Source: Arthrobacter sp. OAP107 (lineage in GTDB: Bacteria > Actinomycetota > Actinomycetes > Actinomycetales > Micrococcaceae). From it: a stretch of DNA of 64,000 nucleotides. The stretch lies in contig NZ_JBEPOK010000001.1 of the NCBI RefSeq assembly GCF_040546765.1, positions 5,325,832 to 5,389,831 of the forward strand, given 5' to 3'. Below the pieces are notes generated by a model that did no database searches, had not been told where the DNA came from, and saw only the letters and a program-made list of their open reading frames with translations. Both the position numbers and the translations under genes were made by a program. This document shows, one piece after another, positions 16,630-25,385 of the stretch. Every line of letters begins with the position of its first letter. Position 1 is the stretch's first letter.

Positions 16630-17634
16630 CTAGGCCTCGCGGGTCGCGGGGGACTTTGTCTGGGCCGGGTCCCGCTCGGCGAGGGAGCCCACGGCGGCGT
16701 CGATCTTCTTCAGGACATCCGGGTCAAGGCGCACACCGGCAGCCGCGGCACTGTCGGCCACCTGTTCCGGCCGGGAGGCGCCCACGATGGCCGAAGCGAC
16801 GTTCGGGTTCTGCAGCACCCAGGCCACCGCCAGCTGAGGCATGGTCAGCCCGGCCTCCTCGGCCACCGGGCGCAGCTCCTGCACGGCGGCCAGGACGTCG
16901 TCGCGCATCCAGCGCTGGATCATCTTCGCACCGCCCTTGTCATCGGTGGCGCGGCTGCCCTCCGGGAGCGGCTGGCCCGGCAGGTACTTGCCGCTCAGCA
17001 CGCCCTGCGCCATGGGGGACCAGACGATCTGGGACACGCCCAGCTCCTCCGACGCCGGGACAACTTCCTCCTCGATGACCCGCCACAGCATGGAGTACTG
17101 CGGCTGGTTGGAGATCAGCTGGAAACCCAGTTCCTTAGCCAGGGCGTGGCCGTTGCGGAGCTGCTCCGCGGTCCATTCGCTGACCCCGATGTACAGGGCC
17201 TTGCCCTGCCGGACGATGTCCGCGAACGCCTGCATCGTCTCCTCCAGCGGCGTTTCAAAATCGTAGCGGTGGGCCTGGTACAGGTCCACGTAATCCGTCT
17301 GCAGCCGGCTGAGGGACCCGTCAATGGATTCCATGATGTGCTTGCGTGACAGGCCAAGGTCGTTTTTGCCCTTGGGGCCGGTGGGGCCGAAGACCTTCGT
17401 GAAGATCTCGATGGACTGCCGGCGTTCGCCCTTGAGTGCTTCGCCCAGAACGCTTTCCGCCGCGGTGTTGGCGTAGACGTCCGCCGTGTCGAACGTGCTG
17501 ATGCCCGCGTCCAGGGCCGCCCGCACGCACTGGGCGGCGACGTCGTTCTCCACCTGGGAGCCGTGCGTGAGCCAGTTGCCGAACGTGATTTCCGAAATCT
17601 TGAATCCGCTGTTTCCGAGGTATCTGAATTCCAT
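16630..17634 (-). CDS. Aldo/keto reductase (voltage-gated K channel beta-subunit-like group)
   Basis: The protein of 334 residues has the AKR barrel signatures: FRYLGNSGFKISEITFGNW, FDTADVYANTAAESVLGEAL with the catalytic Asp and Tyr, FTKVFGPTG with the Lys, LYQAHRYDFETPLEETMQAF with the His, and SAIVGASRPEQV for the NADPH phosphate. ATG at 17634 is chosen for its fit to the family start; a GTG three codons upstream is possible. NADPH-dependent carbonyl reduction is likely; the substrate is not visible. Probably co-transcribed with the NmrA-like gene behind it. Confidence 0.92.
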   Translation of the reverse strand: MEFRYLGNSGFKISEITFGNWLTHGSQVENDVAAQCVRAALDAGISTFDTADVYANTAAESVLGEALKGERRQSIEIFTKVFGPTGPKGKNDLGLSRKHIMESIDGSLSRLQTDYVDLYQAHRYDFETPLEETMQAFADIVRQGKALYIGVSEWTAEQLRNGHALAKELGFQLISNQPQYSMLWRVIEEEVVPASEELGVSQIVWSPMAQGVLSGKYLPGQPLPEGSRATDDKGGAKMIQRWMRDDVLAAVQELRPVAEEAGLTMPQLAVAWVLQNPNVASAIVGASRPEQVADSAAAAGVRLDPDVLKKIDAAVGSLAERDPAQTKSPATREA

Positions 17635-17741
17635 GGGCTTCACGCTAGCCGAGATGGTTGCTCAGGGTAAGGGATACCAGCCGCTTATCTCGCTGCCCAA
17701 TCTCACTGCCGTTGCCGCCCGGCGGTATGGAACCAGTGCGC

Positions 17742-18530
17742 TCAGGCGCGGGTGCGGGCGTCCGGGTGCTGCGCAAGCGACGTCATGGACCCGGTGTCCA
17801 GCACCGTGACGTGTCCGGCAACGGCAGGTTTCCGTGCAGGACGCGGCGGCTGGGCGGACAGCGCCAAGGCGGACCGGACCGTTTCGCCCTTGCTGCCGGC
17901 CCCCTTGCCGGCGGCGCCCGGACTGGACGGTTCGGCCGGCACGGCGTCATGGCGCAGGGCCGACTCCACGAGCGGCGCAACCTCTGTCACGCTGGCCGCG
18001 GCAACGTCCGGTGGCGGCAGGTCCCGCACGGTGACCTTGACTTCCGGCGTGGCGGCCCGGGCTCGCGCCACAGCGCGGGCGTCGGCGGCGGCCACGGCGT
18101 CGGCCCAGTCCTTGGCGAGGACGGGCGGCACCGGCCGGGCGGCCGTGACCAGGGGATGATGCACGACGGTGTTGCGCAGCGCCTCCTGAAGGCCGGCGCG
18201 GGTCCGCAGCTTCTTCCAGTCGATCGGTACACGGGGCTCGCGGACCGGCCGGGGCGCCTTGGCGGCCTTTTTCGCCTTGGATTTTGCCGGCACCACAGCT
18301 GCGTCCGCGGGAAGCGGGCTTCCGTCAGCAGCGAGCCGCACGATCTCGATGGTCTCGTTCTTGGGCAGGCGGCCGAACAGTGCCATCACGATCAGCGCCA
18401 CCAGGCGTCCCAGCCCGGCAATCACCAGCGTGAGCATGACGCTGATGCACAGCCCGATGAACATCAGGAAGGCAACACCAAGGGTGCCAAAAAAGGTCAG
18501 GTTCAGTGCAGTCGTTGTCGGATCTTCCAC
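17742..18530 (-). CDS. Hypothetical membrane-anchored protein
   Basis: I do not recognise a family. The 262-residue protein has one long or two short membrane helices at about residues 10-52 (LNLTFFGTLGVAFLMFIGLCISVMLTLV then a Gly-rich turn and LVALIVMAL), followed by a soluble region rich in Ala, Pro and Lys with a basic KSKAKKAAKAPRP stretch. The N-terminal layout resembles that of the 100-residue protein at 22440. GAGGGTGAA precedes the ATG. No neighbour suggests a role. Confidence 0.75.
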   Translation of the reverse strand: MEDPTTTALNLTFFGTLGVAFLMFIGLCISVMLTLVIAGLGRLVALIVMALFGRLPKNETIEIVRLAADGSPLPADAAVVPAKSKAKKAAKAPRPVREPRVPIDWKKLRTRAGLQEALRNTVVHHPLVTAARPVPPVLAKDWADAVAAADARAVARARAATPEVKVTVRDLPPPDVAAASVTEVAPLVESALRHDAVPAEPSSPGAAGKGAGSKGETVRSALALSAQPPRPARKPAVAGHVTVLDTGSMTSLAQHPDARTRA

Positions 18531-18750
18531 TTCACCCTCCTTACCATCGGCGCCCGGCCCGTCACGCAGTGATCGAGCCCGGTGGTCACGCCGGAAAACA
18601 GCCCCTAACCACCATACGGACTATTTACTGCCGACATGCCCTCATGACAAGCGCCGGCAACTGTTGTTTCAAAGCTGTTACAGGACCCGGCCTCATCAGG
18701 ACGCCGATAGGCTGATCCAGCAAGCGCCCCATCAAGTTCCAAAGGATGCC

Positions 18751-19155
18751 ATGACCGAGCCAGAATCCTATTCAGGCAACTGCCCGTGCCTTTCCGGGGA
18801 GCAGTATGCGGACTGCTGCGGCCGGTTCCACAACGGGTCGGCAGAGGCAGCCACCGCCGAACAGCTGATGCGCTCCCGCTACTCTGCCTTCGTCCTGCTC
18901 GATGCCGGCTACCTCCTCAAAACGTGGCATGCCAGCACACGGCCGGCGGAGCTGGAGTTCGATCCCGGCCTGGAATGGCGGCGGCTGGACATTGTGTCCG
19001 CCGAGCGCGGCGGCCCGCTCGACACCGAAGGCGTCGTGGAGTTCAAGGCGCACTTCCGCCAGGACGGCGAGCGAGGCCTCCACCACGAAACCAGCCGCTT
19101 CCTCAGGGTGGACCGGCGCTGGTACTACGTGGACGCCGTCGCGCTTTACCGGTAG
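18751..19155 (+). CDS. YchJ-like protein with SEC-C zinc motif
   Basis: The 134-residue protein begins with a SEC-C-like zinc motif (CPCLSGEQYADCCGRFH, residues 11-27), then AATAEQLMRSRYSAFVLLDAGYLLKTWH, the typical YchJ/UPF0225 segment, and ends in a NTF2-like strand pair (RFLRVDRRWYYVDAV). AAAGGA precedes the ATG. Function of the family is unknown. It converges with the 19171 gene. The gap 18531-18750 upstream shows no gene. Confidence 0.9.
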   Translation: MTEPESYSGNCPCLSGEQYADCCGRFHNGSAEAATAEQLMRSRYSAFVLLDAGYLLKTWHASTRPAELEFDPGLEWRRLDIVSAERGGPLDTEGVVEFKAHFRQDGERGLHHETSRFLRVDRRWYYVDAVALYR

Positions 19156-19170
19156 CGGCAGGTTCCTGGT

Positions 19171-20094
19171 TCAGTGCTCCTCATAGTCCGCCGTGGGGGT
19201 GAAGCCTGCGCGGTCCACCTTGCGGTGGAAGTGCATGCCGGCCATGCCGCCCAGGACTGCACCGACCAGCGCCACCAGGGCAACCACGACGGCGGCAATG
19301 ATGCCCGTGGTGGTGACCTGGCCCTCGTTGACCGGAATCCGCGGGAAGCTGTTCAGCTGTGCCAGGATATTGAACTGTTCGCCTGCGATCATGCCGAGCA
19401 CGGCCACCAGCACAGCGGCGATCAGGGCCCAGATCCAGACCATGAACCCCTGCTTCGCGCCATTGAACCGGGCCATCCTGCCGGCGACGTAGCCGCCGCT
19501 GTAATAGGAGGCGAAGAGGATGACCAGCAGGACGATGATGCCCGCGATCCCCACCGTCTGGTTCGAGGCAGCCCGGCCCACGGCGGCGTTCACGTCGGTG
19601 TTCGTGGCAAGTCCCACGGCAGTCCCGGCCGCAGCGACCAGGGCGGTCAGCAGCACAGCCATGCCCGTGGCGGCCAGCCAGCCAAAGAACGCGGAGCCAA
19701 TCTTGATGCCACCGAACGCCTCCCTTTCGCGGGCCGCGGCCATCTCCCGGGTGGCGAAGGACGGATCGTCGGGCCGTGCCGTGTCCGGGCGGCCGTCAGG
19801 ATCATGGTCGGGTGTGTAGTCGCGCTCAGCGTACGGCGCGTCCGCGTCCGTGGTGTGAAGGGCACGGGTGTGCGTGTCTGTCGAAGCGCCCGTGCCGGTG
19901 AGGCCGGAGCGGTCCGACCGCCGGGTCTGGGTGGCATCGTAGACAGGAGTGGCTTCCGTGGGGGCGTCTGCCGCGCTGTGCTCCGGCCGACCGAGGTCCG
20001 GCCGGTTGAGATCGGGCCTGCTGGTTTCGGATGTGACTGATTCAGAGGAAGTGCGCCGGGGGCGTCTGTCCCCGGAGCCGGTTGGGCTGCTCAT
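19171..20094 (-). CDS. Hypothetical membrane protein with long polar N-terminus
   Basis: No family is recognised. The ATG at 20094 opens a charged, low-complexity N-terminal part of about 150 residues (repeated RPDLxRPDLGRPE, TATQTRRSDR and DHDPDGRPDTARPDD patterns), followed by about four membrane segments (near residues 160-182, 202-222, 235-257 and 275-300) containing SYYSGGYVAGRMARFNGAKQG, and a short cytoplasmic tail. The G/A-rich helices resemble small YrzE/TIGR04086-like membrane proteins. A frame start at 20169 is possible but the extension lacks a binding site. Confidence 0.75.
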   Translation of the reverse strand: MSSPTGSGDRRPRRTSSESVTSETSRPDLNRPDLGRPEHSAADAPTEATPVYDATQTRRSDRSGLTGTGASTDTHTRALHTTDADAPYAERDYTPDHDPDGRPDTARPDDPSFATREMAAAREREAFGGIKIGSAFFGWLAATGMAVLLTALVAAAGTAVGLATNTDVNAAVGRAASNQTVGIAGIIVLLVILFASYYSGGYVAGRMARFNGAKQGFMVWIWALIAAVLVAVLGMIAGEQFNILAQLNSFPRIPVNEGQVTTTGIIAAVVVALVALVGAVLGGMAGMHFHRKVDRAGFTPTADYEEH

Positions 20095-20156
20095 CAGCGA
20101 CTCGCTTTCATTGAACGGACCCGAACTCAGGGGTCTAAGCCGGGCAACGCAATGCC

Positions 20157-20176
20157 GAGGCCAAGGCACTGGCCTC
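20157..20176. repeat. Short hairpin in the 20095-20287 gap
   Basis: GAGGCCA (20157-20163) pairs with TGGCCTC (20170-20176) around a 6-base loop. The flanks hold a further inverted repeat, ATTGAACGGA at 20110-20119 and TCCGTTCAAT at 20191-20200. It lies between the acyl-CoA dehydrogenase stop and the membrane protein start and may be a terminator, though no T-tract is seen. Confidence 0.4.
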
Positions 20177-20287
20177 AGTTTCTAGCTAACTCCGTTCAAT
20201 GGGCATTAGCAAGGATGCTTAGTATCTGGGTGTGGCGCGTCTTCCCTTGTCAGAGGCGGGGTGGGTGCCGGGCGAGGGCCCGGACGG

Positions 20288-22375
20288 TCAGCGGTAGGCG
20301 CGGTGCAGGTTCTCCATGGTCGATTCCCGGGCGGATGCATCGGCGATCCACGGGCCGGTCCCTTCAGACTGGTCCAGCACGCCGGCCTCCAGCCACGTGT
20401 AGTCTCCGGCGAGCACCTTGCGCGCGACGTCGCGGTCGCCGTCGTCGGTGTTGCGCCACAGCTGGTCAAAGTATTCGTCGACCCGGACGCGCGCCTGCTC
20501 GCAGAAGGCGTCAGCGAGTTCAAACGCGGTGGCGCCTCGTTCGGGGGCGGTGCGGAGCAGCATCTCGGCGCGGGAGCAGCTGGCCGCCATGGCGAACAGC
20601 TCAGCCCCGATATCCACGATCCGGCCCAGGAACGCCTGTTTGTGCTCCAGGCGGGCCTGCCAGCGGCCCATGCCGTAGAAGGTCTGCCGGGCCAGCCGGC
20701 GCGAGGACCGCTCCACGAAGCGGAGGTGCTTGGCCAGCCGGCCGAAATCACTGTAGGACCGCGGATCCATGCCGGCACCCGCCACCAGCTTTGGCAGCCA
20801 CTTTGCGTAGAAGCCGGAAGCGCCGACGGCGGCCCGCGCCTTGTCCGAAAGGCTCGCCTCCGCGGAAGCCAGATCCCCGGCGGCGGCGAGGTGCGCGTCC
20901 ACGGCCTCGCGGGCGATGAGCAGCCGCATGATTTCCGACGACCCCTCGAAGATGCGGTTGATCCGCAGGTCGCGCAGCTGCTGCTCGGCGGGGACGGCCC
21001 GCTCGCCGCGGGCCTCGAGCGACTCGGCCGTCTCGAAGCCGCGGCCGCCGCGGATCTGCACGAGTTCGTCCGCGATCCGGTAGCTGATTTCGGTGGACCA
21101 CAGCTTGGCCAGCGCGGCCTCGATGCGGATGTCCTTTAGCCCGGCGTCGGCCATCTCCGCGGACAGTTCGAACACGGCGTCAAGGGCGAACGCCGTGGCG
21201 GCGATGAACGCGATCTTCTTGCTCACGGCTTCGTGCTTACCTATCGGGCGGCCCCACTGCGTGCGGGCGTTGGACCATTCCCGGGCGATCTTGAGGCTCC
21301 ACCGGCCCGTGGCCACGCACAATGCGGGCAGCGAGAGCCTGCCGGTGTTCAGCGTGGTGAGCGCAATCTTCAGGCCCTGGCCCTCGCGGCCCAGCCGGTT
21401 GGCGGCCGGCACCCGGACCTGGTGGAACCGGGTCACACCGTTCTCGATACCGCGCAGACCCATGAAGGTGTTGCGGTTCTCCACCGTGATTCCCGGCGAG
21501 TCCATCTCCACGACGAACGCTGTGATGCCGCCTTTGTGGACGGCGCCGTCAGCGTCGGTGCGCTGCGGCACCACGGCCATCACCACCACCAGTTCGGCGA
21601 TCACGCCATTGGTGGTCCACAGCTTCACGCCGTCCAGAACGTACGATTCGCCGTCGGCGGTGGGAACGGCGGTGCTGCCCATCCGCGCGGGGTCGCTGCC
21701 GACGTCGGGCTCGGTCAGCAGGAAGGCGGTGACCGCCCCCTCGGCGCAGCGCGGCAGATACTTGCGTTTCTGCTCGGGGGTGCCGAACACCTTCACCGGC
21801 TCCGGCACACCGATGGACTGGTGGGCGGAAAGCAGGGCGCCCAGGCTCGGGTGCACGGATCCCAGCAGGGCCAGTGCCCGGCCGTAGTACACCAGGGACA
21901 GGCCGAGGCCGCCGTACTCCTGCGGAATCTTCATGCCGAACAGGCCCAGCTCGGCCAGGCCGTGCAGGTACTCGTCGGGAATCTTGGCGTCGCGTTCGAT
22001 CGTCCGTCCGGACATGGTGCGGCAGAACTCCGTCAGCCGCGCCATGAAGGCCTCGCCGCGTTCCACGTCATCGGGATTGGCGGCGGGCCAGGGATGGATG
22101 AGGCCCAGGTCGAAGCTGCCGAGGTACAGGCCCTTGGCGAAGCTGGGCCGGGCCCACTCCGTTTCGCGTGCAGCCTCGGCGATGGCGCGGGCGTCCTCGG
22201 CGGACGCGCCTGCGCCGATCTTCTCGGGAGCAACGGGTGTTTCGGACGCCGGGCTGTCCACGGGCGGAACGGCGCCAGTGCCGTCCGCGGCCGTGGTGCC
22301 GGCAGATGCGGTCTCTGTTGACGTGCTGTCGGCAGCCGGGCGTTCGGTCGCCGTGCTGTCAGTGGCGGAGCTCAC
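20288..22375 (-). CDS. Acyl-CoA dehydrogenase family protein, long form
   Basis: A GTG start at 22375 follows a perfect AAAGGAGA site. The 695-residue protein has a low-complexity Ser/Thr/Ala N-terminus (1-60), then the acyl-CoA dehydrogenase core: PQEYGGLGLSLVYYGRALALLGS, FLLTEPDVGSDPARMGSTA (FAD-binding), TVENRNTFMGLRGIENG, the arginine/helix segment EWSNARTQWGRPIGKHEAVSKKIA and RIFEGSSEIMR. It exceeds the usual 380-400 residues by an extra C-terminal helical domain of about 190 residues, like large FadE proteins. It should oxidise an acyl-CoA to a 2-enoyl-CoA with electron-transfer flavoprotein. Chain length unknown; no beta-oxidation neighbours are present. Confidence 0.92.
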   Translation of the reverse strand: MSSATDSTATERPAADSTSTETASAGTTAADGTGAVPPVDSPASETPVAPEKIGAGASAEDARAIAEAARETEWARPSFAKGLYLGSFDLGLIHPWPAANPDDVERGEAFMARLTEFCRTMSGRTIERDAKIPDEYLHGLAELGLFGMKIPQEYGGLGLSLVYYGRALALLGSVHPSLGALLSAHQSIGVPEPVKVFGTPEQKRKYLPRCAEGAVTAFLLTEPDVGSDPARMGSTAVPTADGESYVLDGVKLWTTNGVIAELVVVMAVVPQRTDADGAVHKGGITAFVVEMDSPGITVENRNTFMGLRGIENGVTRFHQVRVPAANRLGREGQGLKIALTTLNTGRLSLPALCVATGRWSLKIAREWSNARTQWGRPIGKHEAVSKKIAFIAATAFALDAVFELSAEMADAGLKDIRIEAALAKLWSTEISYRIADELVQIRGGRGFETAESLEARGERAVPAEQQLRDLRINRIFEGSSEIMRLLIAREAVDAHLAAAGDLASAEASLSDKARAAVGASGFYAKWLPKLVAGAGMDPRSYSDFGRLAKHLRFVERSSRRLARQTFYGMGRWQARLEHKQAFLGRIVDIGAELFAMAASCSRAEMLLRTAPERGATAFELADAFCEQARVRVDEYFDQLWRNTDDGDRDVARKVLAGDYTWLEAGVLDQSEGTGPWIADASARESTMENLHRAYR

Positions 22376-22439
22376 GGGGCATCTCCTTTAACCGGATGAC
22401 CGGCTCAAAGCCCTGGGTCCGCCGCGGGTGGAGAACCCT

Positions 22440-22742
22440 TTAGCTGTCCCTCAATGCTACCCGCGGGTAGGTTCCGGTGCTAGGGGACGGCTGGCCCTGA
22501 AAATCCGTGGGAAACTCGACTGCAGAGGCGTGGTGCACCAGCCTGTCCCAGGCGTGGTTGATCGCGTGGACCGTCCTGAGCAGCGCCGCGGCAACGGCCA
22601 GCCACGCCAGCCTTCCCACGCCAACCAGGACGAGCGCGGCGAAGGCCGCCACCGCCACGAACAGGACAAGCACCAAGGCGAACATCAGCGTACCGATGAA
22701 CACCAGGGTGGCTGTCTCCACTGCACTCAAGTCGAACTCCAT
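22440..22742 (-). CDS. Small hypothetical membrane protein
   Basis: A 100-residue protein with a strong GGGGGAAGC site before the ATG. Residues 10-55 form two closely spaced membrane helices (TATLVFIGTLMFALVLVLFVAVAAFAALVLVG and a LAWLAVAAALL segment), followed by a soluble tail of about 40 residues. It is not recognised as a known family. The layout (short polar start, double helix, polar tail) is like the N-terminus of the 17742 gene product. Confidence 0.7.
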   Translation of the reverse strand: MEFDLSAVETATLVFIGTLMFALVLVLFVAVAAFAALVLVGVGRLAWLAVAAALLRTVHAINHAWDRLVHHASAVEFPTDFQGQPSPSTGTYPRVALRDS

Positions 22743-22899
22743 GCTTCCCCCTGCGCCGTTGCTGCGGATGGATCAGTAGCTCGAGACTAGGTCCAGGAGC
22801 GGAGCTTCCTCCAGCCTCTCAGCCATGCTGTGGCCGCGTTGATACGGGATCGAGACAATACTCATCCGTAGGTCACGGAGTGATTGCGAAAACCTCATC

Positions 22900-22925
22900 T
22901 GTCACACACGTAACGTTGCGTGACA
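22900..22925. promoter_or_regulatory. Interrupted palindrome upstream of the jet operon
   Basis: TGTCAC (22900-22905) and GTGACA (22920-22925) are perfect inverted arms around a 14-base centre that contains its own AACGTT palindrome. It is 134 bases before jetA in a gap (22743-23058) that has no gene, so it could be an operator. No matching regulator gene is present nearby. Confidence 0.4.
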
Positions 22926-23058
22926 GTCAACCAGGCCTGCGTGCTGGCTTGCGGGGGAGGAGGCGCGGCCCGGCAAGCGGCTCTGCGTTAACCTTGTAGT
23001 TGCCAGTTTTTGGGTTTCCGCCGCCCAGACCATCCCCCAACTTGCTGAAGGAGTGTGT

Positions 23059-24513
23059 GTGCCCCGGTCCGCCACGTCCTCCGCTGATGCGATCAGTGCA
23101 CGGCTCAGGGATCTTGAGCTCCTCACCAAAGGACCGGCGTGGGCCCTCACCCGTTCCGCCCCGTGGGTGATTGCGGTCCTGCAGGCGTCCTTCACCCGCA
23201 CCCGGCCGCAGCTTCCGCTGGAGGAATTCCACGCCGACGTCGACTCCTTCCTCGAGCAGCTGCGCCGCCAGGACCCGGCGCTGGGCGGCCACGCCAACGG
23301 GAAGTCCTTCGGCGACGAGTGGACCCGCAAGCAGTTCCTGACGCGCCGGAACCAGTCGGGGCAGATCGTGTACGAGGTCACCGAGCCTGCCGCCCGTGTG
23401 TTGGCGTTCCTGGACAGCCTCTCCAGCGAAAGGTCCACGCTCAACGGCTCCCGGCTGGGTACCCTCCTGGGCGACGTGGAGAAGCTCGCCAACGAGACCA
23501 ACCCGGACCAGAGCGCCCGGCTGGAAGCGCTGGAGGAGGAGATCGAGGAACGGCAGCAGCTGATCGAGGACATCAGCTCGGGCGACTTCGACGGCCTCCT
23601 CGATGACGACCAGGCGGTGGAAGCGGCCGGCAACATCCTGGACCTGGCCGCCAGCCTGCCCGCGGACTACAAGAAGATGCGTGACCGGATCGAGGAGCTC
23701 GTGGGCGAGCTCCGGAACCAGATCATCGAGGAATCCCTGACCAAGGGCGCCACCATGGCCCAGGTTCTTGAGGCGGACAAGAGGCTGCGCCAGAGCCCGG
23801 AGGGCAGGACCTTCCGTTCCTTCACCGCGTTCCTCGAAGACCCGCAGCAGCAGCTGCGCTTCCGCTCCGCCATCGGCGAGGTGCTCAGCCGCCAGTTCGC
23901 GGACGACCTGTCGCCGGAAGACCGCGAAACCCTGAAAAACCTGGTGGCGGAGCTCCGGCATCAGCACAGCCAGATCCAGCGCATCTACGGCAAGCTCAGC
24001 GAGAGCCTGAACACCTACGTCCAAAGTGATGACTTCCGCCAGTCGGTGCGGCTCCGCAAGGTGCTGCGCGAGGCGGAGCAGGCCATCCGGTCCATGCCCT
24101 ATGAGCGCGAACGGCCGGGCCTGGTCACCGGTCCTGTGCTGTTCAATGCCGGGTTCGAATCCCTCGCGATGGTCAAGCTTTTCGATCCGGACGAGTTTGC
24201 TGCCCCGCCCAAGCTTGCCGACCCCATCGCGTTCAGCGACTCGGACCGGGTCCGTTCGCCGAGGACCGCCAAGGCCAGGCCGGAGTCAATCCGCGCCGCG
24301 GCGGCCGGGGCCTCCACCCTCGCCGAGGCGTGGGAGCAGCTTCCGCCGGAGGAACAGCACATCAATTCCATCCGGGCGCTCCTCTCGCACGCGCTCCACA
24401 CCGGCGCCGGCTTTGACCAGCTGGCGTGGGAGACCCTCGACTTCGAACAGATAGACGGCACCACCCGCAAGGCGTACCTGCCGGTGGTAACGCTCAAGAA
24501 GGATTCGCCATGA
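23059..24513 (+). CDS. jetA: JetA / MksF-like kleisin subunit (DUF3375)
   Basis: The GTG at 23059 is chosen because AAGGAG sits five bases before it; another GTG at 23053 overlaps that site. The protein matches DUF3375: start SARLRDLELLTKGPAWALTRSAPWVIAVLQASF, SFGDEWTRKQFLTRR, an acidic helical stretch (EALEEEIEERQQLIEDIS), the signature QSPEGRTFRSFTAFLEDPQQQLRFRSAIGEVLSRQF, and a C-terminal helical part. In type I Wadjet, JetA is the kleisin that bridges the JetC SMC heads. It overlaps jetB by four bases, so A, B and C form one operon. Confidence 0.9.
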   Translation: MPRSATSSADAISARLRDLELLTKGPAWALTRSAPWVIAVLQASFTRTRPQLPLEEFHADVDSFLEQLRRQDPALGGHANGKSFGDEWTRKQFLTRRNQSGQIVYEVTEPAARVLAFLDSLSSERSTLNGSRLGTLLGDVEKLANETNPDQSARLEALEEEIEERQQLIEDISSGDFDGLLDDDQAVEAAGNILDLAASLPADYKKMRDRIEELVGELRNQIIEESLTKGATMAQVLEADKRLRQSPEGRTFRSFTAFLEDPQQQLRFRSAIGEVLSRQFADDLSPEDRETLKNLVAELRHQHSQIQRIYGKLSESLNTYVQSDDFRQSVRLRKVLREAEQAIRSMPYERERPGLVTGPVLFNAGFESLAMVKLFDPDEFAAPPKLADPIAFSDSDRVRSPRTAKARPESIRAAAAGASTLAEAWEQLPPEEQHINSIRALLSHALHTGAGFDQLAWETLDFEQIDGTTRKAYLPVVTLKKDSP

Positions 24514-25385
24514 CTGAAGTTCCCCAGGAATTACACGGCGGGCTGGACACCGAGGCATCGGCTGCGGAGTCACCCCGCTCCGACTCGTTCACCGTCACGC
24601 CCCGCGACACGTTTGTGGACGGCGCCGCACTCTTTCCGGGTGATACCGGCGTGCTGCCCATGAAGGTCCGCCAGGCCCTGGTAAAGCTGCTGAAAGGCCC
24701 GTACGTCGACGGCGGCCGGGACGAGAAACTCTGGACGACGCTGCTGGACAACCAGCTGATCCTGCGCAGCCGCCTCTCAGAACTGTTCCTCACGCTGCAG
24801 CTGGACCACGAGCGCAAGATCGCGGTGCTGCGTCCCGTTGACCCCGAGGCGATCGGCGGCAGCGCCCGCTCCAGCATCCTGCGCCAGCAGCGTGCCCTGA
24901 GCCGGGTGGAAACGATCGTGCTGCTGCGCCTGCGGCTCCTGTTGGACCGCCACGTCACGGCGCAGACGGACCCCACCATCAGCAAGGAAGAAATCGCGGA
25001 GCTCGTGGCCCACTACCAGCCGGCCGGCCAGCAGGATGCCCTGCGCGACTCGGACGTGGTGAACCGCGCAATCACCAAACTCCTGGCCCGCCAGCTCCTG
25101 CTCAGCACGGCCCTGGACGACGTCTACACCATCTCCAACGCCCTGCCCCTGGCCCTCCCCTTCGACAACATCGGCGACATCCCCGCCCAAATCGAGGCCC
25201 TTATAGCCGCCACCGCGGACCCGTCAGGTACAGAACCCCTCATAGAACTCGACGTCGACACCGCGGACGCTTCAGAAGACACCGACGACGACGCCCAAGG
25301 CGACGTGGGAGCACACGAAGGGGCGGAGGCGGCATTGCCGTCGACGTCCCGCAAGCCGACCACCGACGAAGAGAGCGCCAAGTGA
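24510..25385 (+). CDS. jetB: JetB / MksE-like subunit (DUF4194)
   Basis: ATG at 24510 follows AAGAAGGA. The 291-residue protein has the DUF4194 core from about residue 45 to 215: RQALVKLLKGPYVDGGRDEKLWTTLLDNQLILRSRLSELFLTLQLD, RVETIVLLRLRLLLDRHVTAQTDPTISKEEIAELVAHY and a winged-helix-like end, ITKLLARQLLLSTALDDVYTISNALPLAL. The last 60 residues are acidic and disordered. JetB is the KITE-type partner of the JetA kleisin. It overlaps jetA and jetC by four bases each, so translation is coupled. Confidence 0.88.
   Translation: MTEVPQELHGGLDTEASAAESPRSDSFTVTPRDTFVDGAALFPGDTGVLPMKVRQALVKLLKGPYVDGGRDEKLWTTLLDNQLILRSRLSELFLTLQLDHERKIAVLRPVDPEAIGGSARSSILRQQRALSRVETIVLLRLRLLLDRHVTAQTDPTISKEEIAELVAHYQPAGQQDALRDSDVVNRAITKLLARQLLLSTALDDVYTISNALPLALPFDNIGDIPAQIEALIAATADPSGTEPLIELDVDTADASEDTDDDAQGDVGAHEGAEAALPSTSRKPTTDEESAK

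Noticed and set aside
24163..24172. tRNA-like GGTTCGAATCCC segment
   Set aside because: It is inside the jetA frame and has no acceptor stem or anticodon arm around it.
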